Origin: Flavobacterium granuli
GTDB taxonomy: Bacteria > Bacteroidota > Bacteroidia > Flavobacteriales > Flavobacteriaceae
DNA length: 64,000 bases
Assembly (NCBI RefSeq): GCF_900129705.1
Contig: NZ_FQWO01000015.1
Coordinates: 1-64,000, forward strand
Reading direction: 5' to 3'
Below are positions 35,499-44,066 of the stretch, piece after piece. The position numbers and the translations under genes were made by a program. The stretch's first letter is position 1; every line of letters starts with the position of its first letter. Under the pieces are notes generated by a model, which did no database searches, was not told where the DNA came from, and saw only the letters and a list, made by a program, of their open reading frames with translations.

Positions 35499-36332
35499 CT
35501 ATTTTTGTTGTTTTTTCATTTCTTTTTCAATCATATCGTAGAATTGATCGATTTTTGGTAATACAACGATACGAGTTCTTCTGTTGCGTGCTCTGTTTTC
35601 AGCAGAATCATTCGCAACTAAAGGAATGTAAGAACTTCTACCTGCAGCAATCAATTGCTCTGGTTTAACACCTAATTGATTTGTAAGTACACGGATGATA
35701 GAAGTGGAACGTTTCACACTTAAATCCCAGTTGTCCAATAGAACTCCGCTTCCGTTCAATGGAACATTGTCAGTATGACCTTCAACCATACATTCAAAAT
35801 CAGGTTTGTCATTTACTACTTTTGCAACTTTAGCTAATACTCCTTTTGCTTTGTCAGACACTTCATAGCTGCCTGTTTTAAACAATAATTTATCAGCGAT
35901 GGAGATGAAAACAACTCCTTTTTCTACGTTGATTTCGATATCTGGATCAGAGATTCCAACAGAGCTTTTCAAACTAGAAACTAATGCTAATGTTACACTG
36001 TCTTTCTTGGTTAAAGCGTCTTGAAGTCTTGAAATTTTTAAATCTTTCTCTTTTAAGCTTTCTAATGATTTTTCTAAATTTTCAGCACCTTTAGAGGTTA
36101 ACATTGTCAAATCTTTTGACACATTAATCAATCCTTGATTGTGCTCTTTTAAACCAGCAACAGTAGCAGTAAGTCCCGCTTTTTCTTCTAGGCAAGAATT
36201 TAATTTTACAGTTGCGCTATTTAATAAATCTTGAGTTTCTTTGTTACGAGCTTCTAAATCGGCATATTTTTTCTTAGAAACACATGAAGTTAAAAGTGCC
36301 AACACAGATAAGGCAATTACAATTTTTTTCAT
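35499..36332 (-). CDS. OmpA-family lipoprotein with coiled coil
   Basis: 277 aa. The signal MKKIVIALSVLALLTSC places the lipid-attachment cysteine at residue 17. Residues 20-120 form a long predicted coiled coil (repeated Lys/Glu/Leu). The C-terminal 130 residues are an OmpA-like peptidoglycan-binding domain: FECMVEGHTDNVPLNG, WDLSVKRSTSIIRVL and the NDSAENRARNRRTRI motif with the Asp and Arg that hold meso-diaminopimelate. It likely tethers the outer membrane to the cell wall. A strong promoter is 24 bases in front. The product is probably abundant. Confidence 0.93.
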   Translation of the reverse strand: MKKIVIALSVLALLTSCVSKKKYADLEARNKETQDLLNSATVKLNSCLEEKAGLTATVAGLKEHNQGLINVSKDLTMLTSKGAENLEKSLESLKEKDLKISRLQDALTKKDSVTLALVSSLKSSVGISDPDIEINVEKGVVFISIADKLLFKTGSYEVSDKAKGVLAKVAKVVNDKPDFECMVEGHTDNVPLNGSGVLLDNWDLSVKRSTSIIRVLTNQLGVKPEQLIAAGRSSYIPLVANDSAENRARNRRTRIVVLPKIDQFYDMIEKEMKKQQK

Positions 36333-36355
36333 AAATTTAATGTTAGTGTGAATTA

Positions 36356-36387
36356 CAAAGTTAGTTTTTAAAGATTAGATTATACAA
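36356..36387 (-). promoter_or_regulatory. Promoter of the OmpA-like lipoprotein gene
   Basis: Minus strand: TTG (36385-36387), 21-base spacer, TAACTTTG (36356-36363), then 23 bases to the start codon. Both boxes match the flavobacterial consensus. Confidence 0.75.
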
Positions 36388-36403
36388 ATAAATTATGTTA
36401 AAA

Positions 36404-37393
36404 TCATTTAACAAAAATCTTGCCACAATTTATATAATAGTTATAAACGATGCTTTTTTGGTTATAGTATTTCTTTGTTTGGAATTGTGCTCTTTTTTTA
36501 TAAGTGTCTGAAAATAAATTATAAAAAGAGAAATGAGCCTTAAGGATTGCAGTAAAATGAGAGAATTTCCCCTTTGAAATGAATTGGAGTCCGGCAATTC
36601 CGTCCAAAATCATTCTTAAAAAGAGTACTTTGTATAGGCTTTCTTTAGGTAAATTTTTAGTCAACATCAATAGCGAATTTCTAAAATTAAGAAAGGTTTT
36701 TCTTGGATTTCCTTGTTGCAAGGTTGCTCCGCCCACATGATAAACCACCGATTTGTAATTGTATTTTATTTTATGTCCTTTATTAAATGCGCGCCAGCAC
36801 AAGTCAATTTCCTCCTGATGTGCAAAAAAATCATCATCAAAACCGTTCAATTCCTTATAAACAGCACTTCGTATAAAAAAGCAAGCCCCCGAAGCCCAAA
36901 ATATTTCACGGTTGTCATCGTATTGGCCTAAGTCTTTTTCGATAGTATCAAAAATACGCCCTCGGCAATAAGGATAACCATATTTGTCTATAAAACCTCC
37001 GGCAGCTCCTGCATATTCAAAATATTGTTTGTTTTTAAAATCCAATATTTTAGGTTGGATGATGGCTATATCTGGTTCCTTGTCAAAAGTTTCAAGAATA
37101 GGTCCTAACCAGTTTTGGGTTGCTTCAATATCAGAGTTGATTAAAGCATAGATTTCGGCATCAATGTGTTTCAAGGCTTCATTGTAACCTTGTGCAAAAC
37201 CAAAATTGCCTTTGTTTTTAACTATTTGAACATTGGGAAAGTGCTTTTCCACAAATGAAACTGAAGTATCTGTAGAGGCGTTATCGGCAACATAAATTGT
37301 CGCTTCAGGTGAAAATTGTATGATGGAAGGCAAAAATTGCTCTAATAGTTGAACTCCATTCCAGTTAAGTATGACGACTGCTATTTTTTTCAA
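36404..37393 (-). CDS. Family 2 glycosyltransferase
   Basis: 329 aa. GT-A fold features: VVILNWNGVQLLEQFLPSI at the N-terminus, VADNASTD at about 34-41, NKGNFGFAQGYNEAL (59-73), the metal-binding INSDIE (about 87-92) and the acceptor-site block GFDDDFFAHQEEIDLCWRAFNKG (about 185-207). It is of the rhamnosyltransferase-like group found in cell-surface polysaccharide loci, but no such locus surrounds it here. Donor and acceptor are unknown. The stop codon is close to the OmpA promoter; the gene is separate from it. Confidence 0.93.
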   Translation of the reverse strand: MKKIAVVILNWNGVQLLEQFLPSIIQFSPEATIYVADNASTDTSVSFVEKHFPNVQIVKNKGNFGFAQGYNEALKHIDAEIYALINSDIEATQNWLGPILETFDKEPDIAIIQPKILDFKNKQYFEYAGAAGGFIDKYGYPYCRGRIFDTIEKDLGQYDDNREIFWASGACFFIRSAVYKELNGFDDDFFAHQEEIDLCWRAFNKGHKIKYNYKSVVYHVGGATLQQGNPRKTFLNFRNSLLMLTKNLPKESLYKVLFLRMILDGIAGLQFISKGKFSHFTAILKAHFSFYNLFSDTYKKRAQFQTKKYYNQKSIVYNYYINCGKIFVK

Positions 37394-37509
37394 GTTTTAT
37401 TTTTTAGGGGTAAAGTTCGAAAAGATTTTTACTAAAATCACAAAATTTTATAGTACAAAATGAGCTCCCTCAATGTTCGCAAAGCGAAATTATATAGGGA
37501 GTTCCATAA

Positions 37510-37962
37510 TTATAAATGGCTGCTAAAATCTGGAAGCTCTCTCAAAAATTCATATTTTTCATTTTCATAATCCATTTGGCAAAAGTAATGATTCAAACCA
37601 TTGGTAACCATCAAAAATTGAGCATTCAGCGTCATATTATAACGAGCAATTTGGTCGAATGTCGCTTGCGCTATTTTTATTTCGGGAGCCTTGCATTCGA
37701 TCAAAACAAAAATAGAGCCGTCGGGCTTAAAAACCACTACATCGTATCTTTTTTTCAATCCGTTGACTTTTAATACTTTTTCAACATTAATTAAGGATTT
37801 GGGATATTTTTTCTCTTCCATTAAAAACTGAACCACATGCTGACGAACCCATTCTTCGGGTGTGAGAATGATAAATTTTTTCCTGATTTCATCGAAAATG
37901 GATACTTTATTTTCGCTATTTTTGAACCGAAAGTTATAAAGTTGGAAATTTAATTTTTGCAT
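37510..37962 (-). CDS. Stand-alone HsdR N-terminal domain protein (restriction-nuclease-like fold)
   Basis: 150 aa. It matches the type I restriction R-protein N-terminal domain: FIILTPEEWVRQHVVQFL, then the nuclease core LKKRYDVVVFKPDGSIFVLIECKAP with the D-(x)n-ExK catalytic pattern (Asp about 74, Glu-Cys-Lys about 89-91), and ATFDQIARYNMTLNAQFLMVTNG. There is no helicase part and no hsdM or hsdS near, so this is not a restriction system. It is divergent from holA (92 bases), an arrangement I recall from other Flavobacteriaceae. A DNA-repair or housekeeping nuclease role is possible. Confidence 0.88.
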   Translation of the reverse strand: MQKLNFQLYNFRFKNSENKVSIFDEIRKKFIILTPEEWVRQHVVQFLMEEKKYPKSLINVEKVLKVNGLKKRYDVVVFKPDGSIFVLIECKAPEIKIAQATFDQIARYNMTLNAQFLMVTNGLNHYFCQMDYENEKYEFLRELPDFSSHL

Positions 37963-38054
37963 GAAGCAAAAGTATTAAATAAGTTTAAAATTTAAAGTTT
38001 AAAAGCTTCATTCGAAACAACAAACTTTAAAATTCAAACTTTAAACAAAGAGGA

Positions 38055-39059
38055 ATGGACGAGGTTATCAAAATTGTAAACGATATCAAGGGCGGAAACA
38101 TCAAACCAATCTATTTTTTGATGGGGGAAGAGCCGTACTATATCGATAAATTATCGGATTATATAGAAGCCAACGTATTGTCAGAGGAAGAAAAAGGATT
38201 CAATCAAACCGTTTTGTACGGCAGAGACGTAACTATAGAAGACATTGTTTCTACAGCCAAGCGTTATCCTATGATGGCAGAGCGTCAAGTGGTCATTGTA
38301 AAAGAAGCGCAAGACTTAAGCCGTACTATTGATAAACTGGAAACTTATGCCGAAAACCCGATGGCATCAACCGTTTTGGTGTTGTGCTATAAATACAAAA
38401 CCTTAGACAAGCGTAAAAAAGCTACTAAATTATTAGCTAAAAACGGGGTGGTTTACGAAAGCAAAAAGCTATATGAAAATCAAGTTGGAGATTGGATAAA
38501 GCGGGTTTTATCAGCAAAAAAGTATGCAATAGAACCTAAAGCTGCTGCAATGTTGGTTGAATTTTTGGGAACTGATTTGAGTAAGATCAATAACGAATTG
38601 GAAAAATTGAAGATTATTTTACCCAAAGGAAGCACCATCAGTCCAAAAGATATTGAGGAAAACATTGGTTTTAGTAAAGATTTCAATGTTTTTGAATTAA
38701 GAAAAGCAATCGGGGAGCGCAACCAACTTAAGGCGTACACTATAGCTGAAAATTTTGCCAATAATCCAAAAGAAAATCCAATGGTGGTTACCACCAGTTT
38801 GGTTTTTGGCTTTTTTGTTCAATTGCTCAAATACCATGGGTTGAAAGATAAAAATCCGAAAAATGTGGCCGCCGTAATCGGGGTGAATCCGTTTTTCTTG
38901 AAAGAATATGATGTGGCACTTAAGAATTATCCGATGCGAAAGGTGAGTCAAATTGTGGCTTCTTTGAGAGAGATTGACGTAAAAAGCAAAGGAGTAGGAG
39001 CAAATGCAATGTCAAATGCTGATTTATTAAGAGAAATGCTTTATAATATATTTAATTAG
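38055..39059 (+). CDS. holA: DNA polymerase III subunit delta
   Basis: 334 aa, the normal delta length. Visible elements are the N-terminal beta-clamp-binding region with IYFLMGEEPYYIDKLSDYI (about 19-37), the LYGRDVTIEDIVSTAKRYPMMAERQVVIVKEAQDL block (55-90) and the helical lid and collar domains (about 205-330). It opens the sliding clamp as part of the clamp loader. The downstream 60-codon membrane protein gene follows after 45 bases and may share its transcript. Confidence 0.95.
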   Translation: MDEVIKIVNDIKGGNIKPIYFLMGEEPYYIDKLSDYIEANVLSEEEKGFNQTVLYGRDVTIEDIVSTAKRYPMMAERQVVIVKEAQDLSRTIDKLETYAENPMASTVLVLCYKYKTLDKRKKATKLLAKNGVVYESKKLYENQVGDWIKRVLSAKKYAIEPKAAAMLVEFLGTDLSKINNELEKLKIILPKGSTISPKDIEENIGFSKDFNVFELRKAIGERNQLKAYTIAENFANNPKENPMVVTTSLVFGFFVQLLKYHGLKDKNPKNVAAVIGVNPFFLKEYDVALKNYPMRKVSQIVASLREIDVKSKGVGANAMSNADLLREMLYNIFN

Positions 39060-39104
39060 CAGTTTAAATTAACGATATTTGCACTTCTAAATTATACCAC
39101 AATT

Positions 39105-39287
39105 ATGGGAATGAATAAGAACACCATTTTAGGATGGGCTACTTTTATTATGATATTAATGGGATTACTCTTAATTGGTCTAGGCGCTTTCAGATACAGC
39201 GATGTTTCCGGATGGGGATTTGCAGCCGTAGGCGTTGGATTCTTGGCTATTGCCTGGGTTTTCAGTTCTCTGAAGGGGAGAGTTTAA
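39105..39287 (+). CDS. Small two-helix membrane protein (CAL67264-like)
   Basis: 60 aa, with two hydrophobic segments at about 8-27 (GWATFIMILMGLLLIGLGAF) and 34-54 (SGWGFAAVGVGFLAIAWVF). The sequence resembles small flavobacterial membrane proteins annotated as the CAL67264 family, which have no known function; this recognition is from memory. It lies 45 bases after holA and 41 bases before ettA, so it is probably in the same transcript as one of them. The real start could be at the second Met (residue 3). Confidence 0.75.
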   Translation: MGMNKNTILGWATFIMILMGLLLIGLGAFRYSDVSGWGFAAVGVGFLAIAWVFSSLKGRV

Positions 39288-39328
39288 GTACTATTTTAAA
39301 TGTTGAATTTTAAATTTTAAATAAAAAA

Positions 39329-41023
39329 ATGGCAGACGATAAAAAAGTGATATTTTCAATGTCAAAGTTGAGTAAAACCTACTCAAGCAGTAACAAACAA
39401 GTTTTAAAAGACATCTATTTGAGTTTCTTTTACGGAGCAAAGATTGGTATTTTAGGTCTTAATGGTTCAGGAAAATCTTCTTTATTAAGAATTATTGCCG
39501 GTGCCGATAAAAATTATCAAGGTGATGTCGTTTTTGCACCCGGATACACAGTGGGTTACTTGGAGCAAGAACCAATTTTGGACGACAGCAAAACAGTGAT
39601 CGAAATTGTAAAAGAAGGAGTTGCCGAAACTATGGCAGTTTTAGAAGAATATAATAAAATTAACGATTTATTCGGCCTTCCTGAAAACTATGAGGATCCA
39701 GATAAAATGGATAAGTTAATGGATCGTCAGGCGCTTTTACAAGATAAAATTGATGCTTTGGGTGCTTGGGAAATTGATACCAAATTAGAAATTGCCATGG
39801 ATGCTTTGCGTACTCCGGAAGCAGATACGCCAATTAAGAATTTATCAGGTGGAGAACGCCGTCGTGTTGCCTTATGTCGTTTGTTATTGCAACAACCGGA
39901 CGTTTTGCTTTTGGATGAGCCTACGAATCACTTGGATGCCGAAAGTGTTCTTTGGTTAGAGCAACATCTGGCACAATATGCAGGAACTGTAATTGCGGTA
40001 ACGCACGATAGGTATTTCTTGGATAATGTGGCGGGTTGGATTTTAGAATTAGACAGAGGAGAAGGTATTCCTTGGAAAGGAAATTACTCTTCTTGGTTGG
40101 AACAAAAATCTGGTCGTATGGCGCTAGAAGAGAAAACGGCTTCAAAACGCAGAAAAACATTGGAACGTGAGTTGGACTGGGTTCGTCAAGGTGCCAAAGG
40201 ACGTCAAACGAAACAAAAAGCGCGTTTGCAGAACTACGACAAACTTTTGAATGAAGACCAAAAACAATTGGACGAAAACCTGGAGATTTACATCCCTAAC
40301 GGTCCGCGTTTAGGAACCAATGTCATTGAAGCCAAAAATGTTTCAAAAGCTTTTGGAGAGAAATTATTATACGATAATTTGAATTTCAAATTACCACAAG
40401 CTGGAATTGTGGGGATTATTGGGCCCAATGGCGCTGGTAAATCGACTATTTTTAAAATGATCATGGGCGAAGAAAAACCAGATAGCGGAGAATTTGCTAT
40501 CGGGGAAACCGTGAAAATTGCTTATGTGGACCAATCGCATTCCAATATTGATCCGGAAAAATCCATTTGGGAAAATTTCTGTGACGGTCAGGAATTGATT
40601 ATGATGGGCGGTCGCCAAGTGAATTCTCGCGCTTATTTGAGCCGATTCAATTTTGGCGGAAGCGATCAAAATAAGAAAGTGGCGACACTTTCCGGTGGAG
40701 AGCGTAACCGTTTGCATCTTGCGATGACTTTAAAAGAAGAAGGCAACGTTTTGCTATTGGATGAGCCTACCAATGATTTGGATGTGAATACCCTTCGTGC
40801 ATTAGAAGAAGGATTGGAGAATTTTGCCGGTTGTGCCGTGGTTATTTCACACGACAGATGGTTCTTGGATAGAATTTGTACGCACATCTTGGCTTTTGAA
40901 GGAAACTCTGAAGTGTACTATTTCGAAGGTGGTTTCTCTGATTATGAAGAAAACAAAAAGAAACGTTTAGGTGGAGATTTAACTCCAACAAGATTAAAAT
41001 ACAGAAAATTAATCAGAAGTTAA
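39329..41023 (+). CDS. ettA: Energy-dependent translational throttle protein EttA (ABC-F)
   Basis: 564 aa with two ABC cassettes and no membrane domain. Walker A: GLNGSGKSSLLRI (about 46-58) and GPNGAGKSTIFKM. ABC signature: LSGGERRRVALCRLLL and LSGGERNRLHLAM. Walker B: VLLLDEPTNHLDAESV and VLLLDEPTNDLDVNTL. The P-site linker between them contains KASKRRK-type basic helices (about 265-320). EttA binds the ribosomal E site and gates the first translation step according to the ADP/ATP ratio. A terminator lies right behind. Confidence 0.96.
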   Translation: MADDKKVIFSMSKLSKTYSSSNKQVLKDIYLSFFYGAKIGILGLNGSGKSSLLRIIAGADKNYQGDVVFAPGYTVGYLEQEPILDDSKTVIEIVKEGVAETMAVLEEYNKINDLFGLPENYEDPDKMDKLMDRQALLQDKIDALGAWEIDTKLEIAMDALRTPEADTPIKNLSGGERRRVALCRLLLQQPDVLLLDEPTNHLDAESVLWLEQHLAQYAGTVIAVTHDRYFLDNVAGWILELDRGEGIPWKGNYSSWLEQKSGRMALEEKTASKRRKTLERELDWVRQGAKGRQTKQKARLQNYDKLLNEDQKQLDENLEIYIPNGPRLGTNVIEAKNVSKAFGEKLLYDNLNFKLPQAGIVGIIGPNGAGKSTIFKMIMGEEKPDSGEFAIGETVKIAYVDQSHSNIDPEKSIWENFCDGQELIMMGGRQVNSRAYLSRFNFGGSDQNKKVATLSGGERNRLHLAMTLKEEGNVLLLDEPTNDLDVNTLRALEEGLENFAGCAVVISHDRWFLDRICTHILAFEGNSEVYYFEGGFSDYEENKKKRLGGDLTPTRLKYRKLIRS

Positions 41024-41045
41024 TTTTTACTTTTTTTTGAATAAT

Positions 41046-41079
41046 AAAAAGAGGATGTCTAGCAGCATCCTCTTTTTTT
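41046..41079. terminator. Terminator between ettA and the 42-aa gene
   Basis: AAAAAGAGGATG and CATCCTCTTTTTTT form a stem with an eight-base loop. It serves ettA, and its right edge overlaps the stop codon of the convergent small gene. Confidence 0.85.
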
Positions 41080-41206
41080 ATTTCTTTTTTCGGTCGTTAT
41101 TCATCATTAATAAAACTGCCGTAACTAATCCTATTACGACAAAACCAAAGACAAAAACAATGATTATCGAACCGTTATCCCAATTGTAAAGCGCTATATT
41201 TTTCAT
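41078..41206 (-). CDS. Very small single-helix membrane protein, unknown (42 aa)
   Basis: A 42-codon frame on the minus strand with ATG at 41204-41206 and TAA at 41078-41080. Its sequence has the design of a small membrane protein: a short N-terminus (MKNIALYNWDNG), one continuous hydrophobic helix (residues 14-34, IIIVFVFGFVVIGLVTAVLLM) and a basic end (MMNNDRKKK). The helix and the positively charged tail are hard to explain by chance in otherwise AT-rich DNA. It is convergent with ettA, and its stop overlaps the shared terminator. Function unknown. Confidence 0.65.
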   Translation of the reverse strand: MKNIALYNWDNGSIIIVFVFGFVVIGLVTAVLLMMNNDRKKK

Positions 41207-41281
41207 ATTTTCAGTATTTAGAATACCAAAAATAGAAATTCTATTAAGCATAGAACATGATAAAAATCAGTAATTTCGGAT

Positions 41282-41698
41282 TTAGTGTAAAAATTTAGAT
41301 TCTAAATCGGCAGTAGGGAGTAGGCAGTGTTCTTTTTTTCCATACCATTGGTATCGGTTTTTGGCAACATAATCATAAACAGAATCCGAAAATGCTGTTG
41401 GAAATATTTTGAAAACAGTCAACAAACTGTAAAAAGAGCCAAGATCTTGAACTATTTCTAAAACGGCTTCTGATTTACAGGAGTAGGCAATCCCAGGTTC
41501 GTAAAGGATAACACTGTCACTTTTTTTGGGGTCAATCCCAATGTGTTTGAGAATCTGTTGTCCCATATCAGATTCGATGGCAGCAAATCTAAAGAGGTCT
41601 TTTTTATCGTGTTTAATAATGAATTGCACCGTCGAATTGCACAAATTGCAAATGCCGTCAAAGAGGATTATTTTTTTGTCTTTAGGGAAATCAAGCAT
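41282..41698 (-). CDS. DCC-family thiol-disulfide oxidoreductase-like protein (DUF393)
   Basis: 138 aa. The family motif D-x-x-C-x-x-C is present as FDGICNLCNSTVQFI (about 13-27), so the two cysteines and the preceding aspartate of DCC proteins are intact. Further blocks FRFAAIESDMGQQIL and SDSVILYEPG follow the family pattern. The family is predicted to be thioredoxin-like, but substrates are not known. It lies downstream of mutS2 on the same strand, separated by about 130 bases that contain repeats. Confidence 0.9.
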   Translation of the reverse strand: MLDFPKDKKIILFDGICNLCNSTVQFIIKHDKKDLFRFAAIESDMGQQILKHIGIDPKKSDSVILYEPGIAYSCKSEAVLEIVQDLGSFYSLLTVFKIFPTAFSDSVYDYVAKNRYQWYGKKEHCLLPTADLESKFLH

Positions 41699-41718
41699 TT
41701 TTTTAGTTTTAGTTATTA

Positions 41719-41787
41719 CGAGGCATGAAGCAATCGCATTTAGTTTCTTAAGTTGAGTCTGTGCTAGTGTGATTGCTTCGTGCCTCG
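41719..41787. repeat. REP-like inverted repeat (GATTGCTTCRTGCCTCG)
   Basis: Two 17-base arms, CGAGGCATGAAGCAATC at 41719-41735 and GATTGCTTCGTGCCTCG at 41771-41787, are inverted with one mismatch around a 35-base loop. Both arms resemble a GCGAGG-NNNN-AAGCAATC word that I recall from extragenic repeats in many bacteria. It lies between the mutS2 and DCC genes. Confidence 0.75.
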
Positions 41788-41802
41788 CAAAGACGCTACT
41801 GA

Positions 41803-41829
41803 CTGAACACTGTAATCTGAATACTGATT
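41803..41829. repeat. CTGAAYACTR-type short repeat, copy 1
   Basis: CTGAACACTG (41803-41812) followed by CTGAATACTGA just before the mutS2 stop codon. The same words recur at 63940-63972, 22 kb away. Confidence 0.6.
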
Positions 41830-43996
41830 ACTTTTTCTTAACAGCTTCAACCAGTTCTAATTCATCCAAACTTACCTTAGAAGTAAAGACGCCATAATTG
41901 ACTGTAGCCTTGTTTTTTTCAATGATATCAATACTTCCCACTGCTTTTCCATCGAGCATGCGCACTCTGTCGCCTACCTTTAAAATGTGTTTTGGTTTTT
42001 CAATTATCGGTTTGAGTTTCTTTTCTTTCTTTTCTTTTCTGATTTCTTCAACTTGAACAGTTACTTCGGCAATGATTTCTTTCTTCTTTTCAATAATTGC
42101 TTTTACCTCCTTTGGAGAAGCTTTCTTGCGTTTTGAATTCTCGATTTCGATAATTTTCAAAAACTCACCAATCAGGTCTTTCTTGTTCTTATTGTTGAAA
42201 TATTTCTCGGCTATATCTTCAATTTTTTGACCTATGTAAATTGTTTTCTGATTGCTGTCATACAATTCCTGATAGCTTTCCAGTTTTTGCTTGATTTTGA
42301 CATTGATGGTTTCCATTTTCTTGCCTTCTTCGCGTGCTTTACTTTCTTCTTCTTTCAGCGTTTGCGATGTTTTTTCCATCTTTGAACGCTCTTTTTGAAG
42401 GGTGGCAATAGTCTTATCAAAACGTACTTTTCCAACTTCAATTTTCTTTTTGGCGCGATTGATTAGGCTAAACGGAATACCGTTTTTCAAGGCCACCTCA
42501 AAGGTAAAGGAACTTCCGGCTTGGCCTAAAACCAGTTTGTACATGGGTTCCAATGATTTTTCATCAAATAACATATTGGCATTGGTCGCAAAAGGGAGTT
42601 CGTTAGCCAGAATTTTTAAGTTCGAATAGTGGGTAGTAATAATCCCAAAAGCTTCCCGATGATAGAATTCTTCGAGGAAAATTTCGGCTAGTGCACCACC
42701 TAATTCGGGATCAGATCCTGTACCGAATTCGTCAATTAAAAACATGGTTTTGCGGTTGCACTTCTTTAAAAAGTAGTTCATGTTCTTTAGACGATAACTG
42801 TAGGTACTTAAATGATTTTCAATAGATTGATTGTCACCAATATCGGTTAGTATCCTGTCGAATAAAAAAGTTTCGGAACGTTCATGCACCGGAATTAACA
42901 TACCGGATTGCAGCATTAATTGCAGCAAACCGACCGTTTTTAAAGAGATGGTTTTACCACCGGCATTGGGTCCCGAGATCACAATAATTCTGTTTTCCTG
43001 ACTTAATTCTATGGTTTGCGGATATGTAATTTCCTTTTTTTGTTTGTTGGTCAAATACAAAATAGGATGAAAGGCGTCTCTAAAATAAAGTCGTCTTTCT
43101 TCTGTGATTGTAGGCATGATTCCGTTGATGCGATCAGCATATTTAGCTTTGGCGGCAATCACGTCAATATCACTCAGGAAATCCTGATATTGGATTAAAA
43201 GTGGTAAAAAAGGACGAATCGCATTTGATAACTGCTTTAAAATTCGGGTGATTTCCTCCTTCTCTTCGTATTCTAAATTACTGAGTTCACGGGAATATCT
43301 CAAGGTCGCTTCGGGCTCGATATAAGCGATGCTACCGGTTTTTGAACTTCCTAATATTGTTCCTTTTACCTTACGGCGATACATGGCGAGAACAGCCAAA
43401 ACGCGGCGATTTTGCACAAAACTTTCTTTGATGTCATCCAGATAACCCAAGCTATTGTATTGGGTCAAAGCGACTCCAAAACTTTGATTCACTTTGCCGC
43501 GCACCAGATTAATATCCCTGCGAATATTTAAAAGCTCAGGAGAGGCATTGTCCTTGATTTCTCCGTATTTATCGACTATGGCATCAACAAGCGTAATGAT
43601 TTCCTTAGTCAATTCTACTTCCGAGGCTCTTGCATTTAGATTTGGATAATAATCCTCAAATTTTTTCAGGAAATTCAATAAAAAATTAACCGTAGAAGAC
43701 AGGCTTGCAATTTTTCTAAAACTCCCTACTTCAAGAAAACTGTCCTCAATGGCCAGAAACTTAATCTCATGTGTTATGGCATCAAATCCGTGGTTAGGAA
43801 TCGCATTGTTATTTTGAAAGGATGAGACATATTCAGAGGTTTGCATCAAGGCCTGCATCAAGCTTTCTTTGTCTCTAAAAGGAGTAATTCTTAAGGCTTT
43901 GTCTTTTCCAATATCTGTATTGCAAATGGCCGAAATAGTTTCTAGAACGGTTGGAAATTGCAGATCTTGTAAGGTTTTTTCGGTAATGGATATCAT
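41828..43996 (-). CDS. mutS2: MutS2-type DNA mismatch repair-like ATPase without Smr domain
   Basis: 722 aa from the ATG at 43994-43996, which begins MISITEKTLQDLQFPTV like other MutS2 proteins; an ATG nine codons upstream is less likely. The clamp and lever region (about 1-310) is followed by the ATPase: Walker A ISGPNAGGKTISLKTVGL (about 330-347), Walker B MFLIDEFGTGSDPELGGAL, and the TTHY block. A long charged coiled coil (about 510-640) and a KOW-like end (KVGDRVRMLDGKAVGSID) follow. The Smr nuclease domain at the C-terminus of Bacillus MutS2 is absent. The start region is divergent from ung. The role is probably in recombination or ribosome rescue rather than mismatch repair. Confidence 0.92.
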   Translation of the reverse strand: MISITEKTLQDLQFPTVLETISAICNTDIGKDKALRITPFRDKESLMQALMQTSEYVSSFQNNNAIPNHGFDAITHEIKFLAIEDSFLEVGSFRKIASLSSTVNFLLNFLKKFEDYYPNLNARASEVELTKEIITLVDAIVDKYGEIKDNASPELLNIRRDINLVRGKVNQSFGVALTQYNSLGYLDDIKESFVQNRRVLAVLAMYRRKVKGTILGSSKTGSIAYIEPEATLRYSRELSNLEYEEKEEITRILKQLSNAIRPFLPLLIQYQDFLSDIDVIAAKAKYADRINGIMPTITEERRLYFRDAFHPILYLTNKQKKEITYPQTIELSQENRIIVISGPNAGGKTISLKTVGLLQLMLQSGMLIPVHERSETFLFDRILTDIGDNQSIENHLSTYSYRLKNMNYFLKKCNRKTMFLIDEFGTGSDPELGGALAEIFLEEFYHREAFGIITTHYSNLKILANELPFATNANMLFDEKSLEPMYKLVLGQAGSSFTFEVALKNGIPFSLINRAKKKIEVGKVRFDKTIATLQKERSKMEKTSQTLKEEESKAREEGKKMETINVKIKQKLESYQELYDSNQKTIYIGQKIEDIAEKYFNNKNKKDLIGEFLKIIEIENSKRKKASPKEVKAIIEKKKEIIAEVTVQVEEIRKEKKEKKLKPIIEKPKHILKVGDRVRMLDGKAVGSIDIIEKNKATVNYGVFTSKVSLDELELVEAVKKK

Positions 43997-44066
43997 TTTA
44001 TAGACTAAATTGTACGGTGTCAAAGTTACAAAGATTCAAAGTGAAATGCGTTAATTTTTTTAGCGG

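Noticed and set aside
37510..37962. HsdR domain as part of a type I restriction system
   Set aside because: No helicase part, hsdM or hsdS in the neighbourhood; the flanking genes are holA and a glycosyltransferase.
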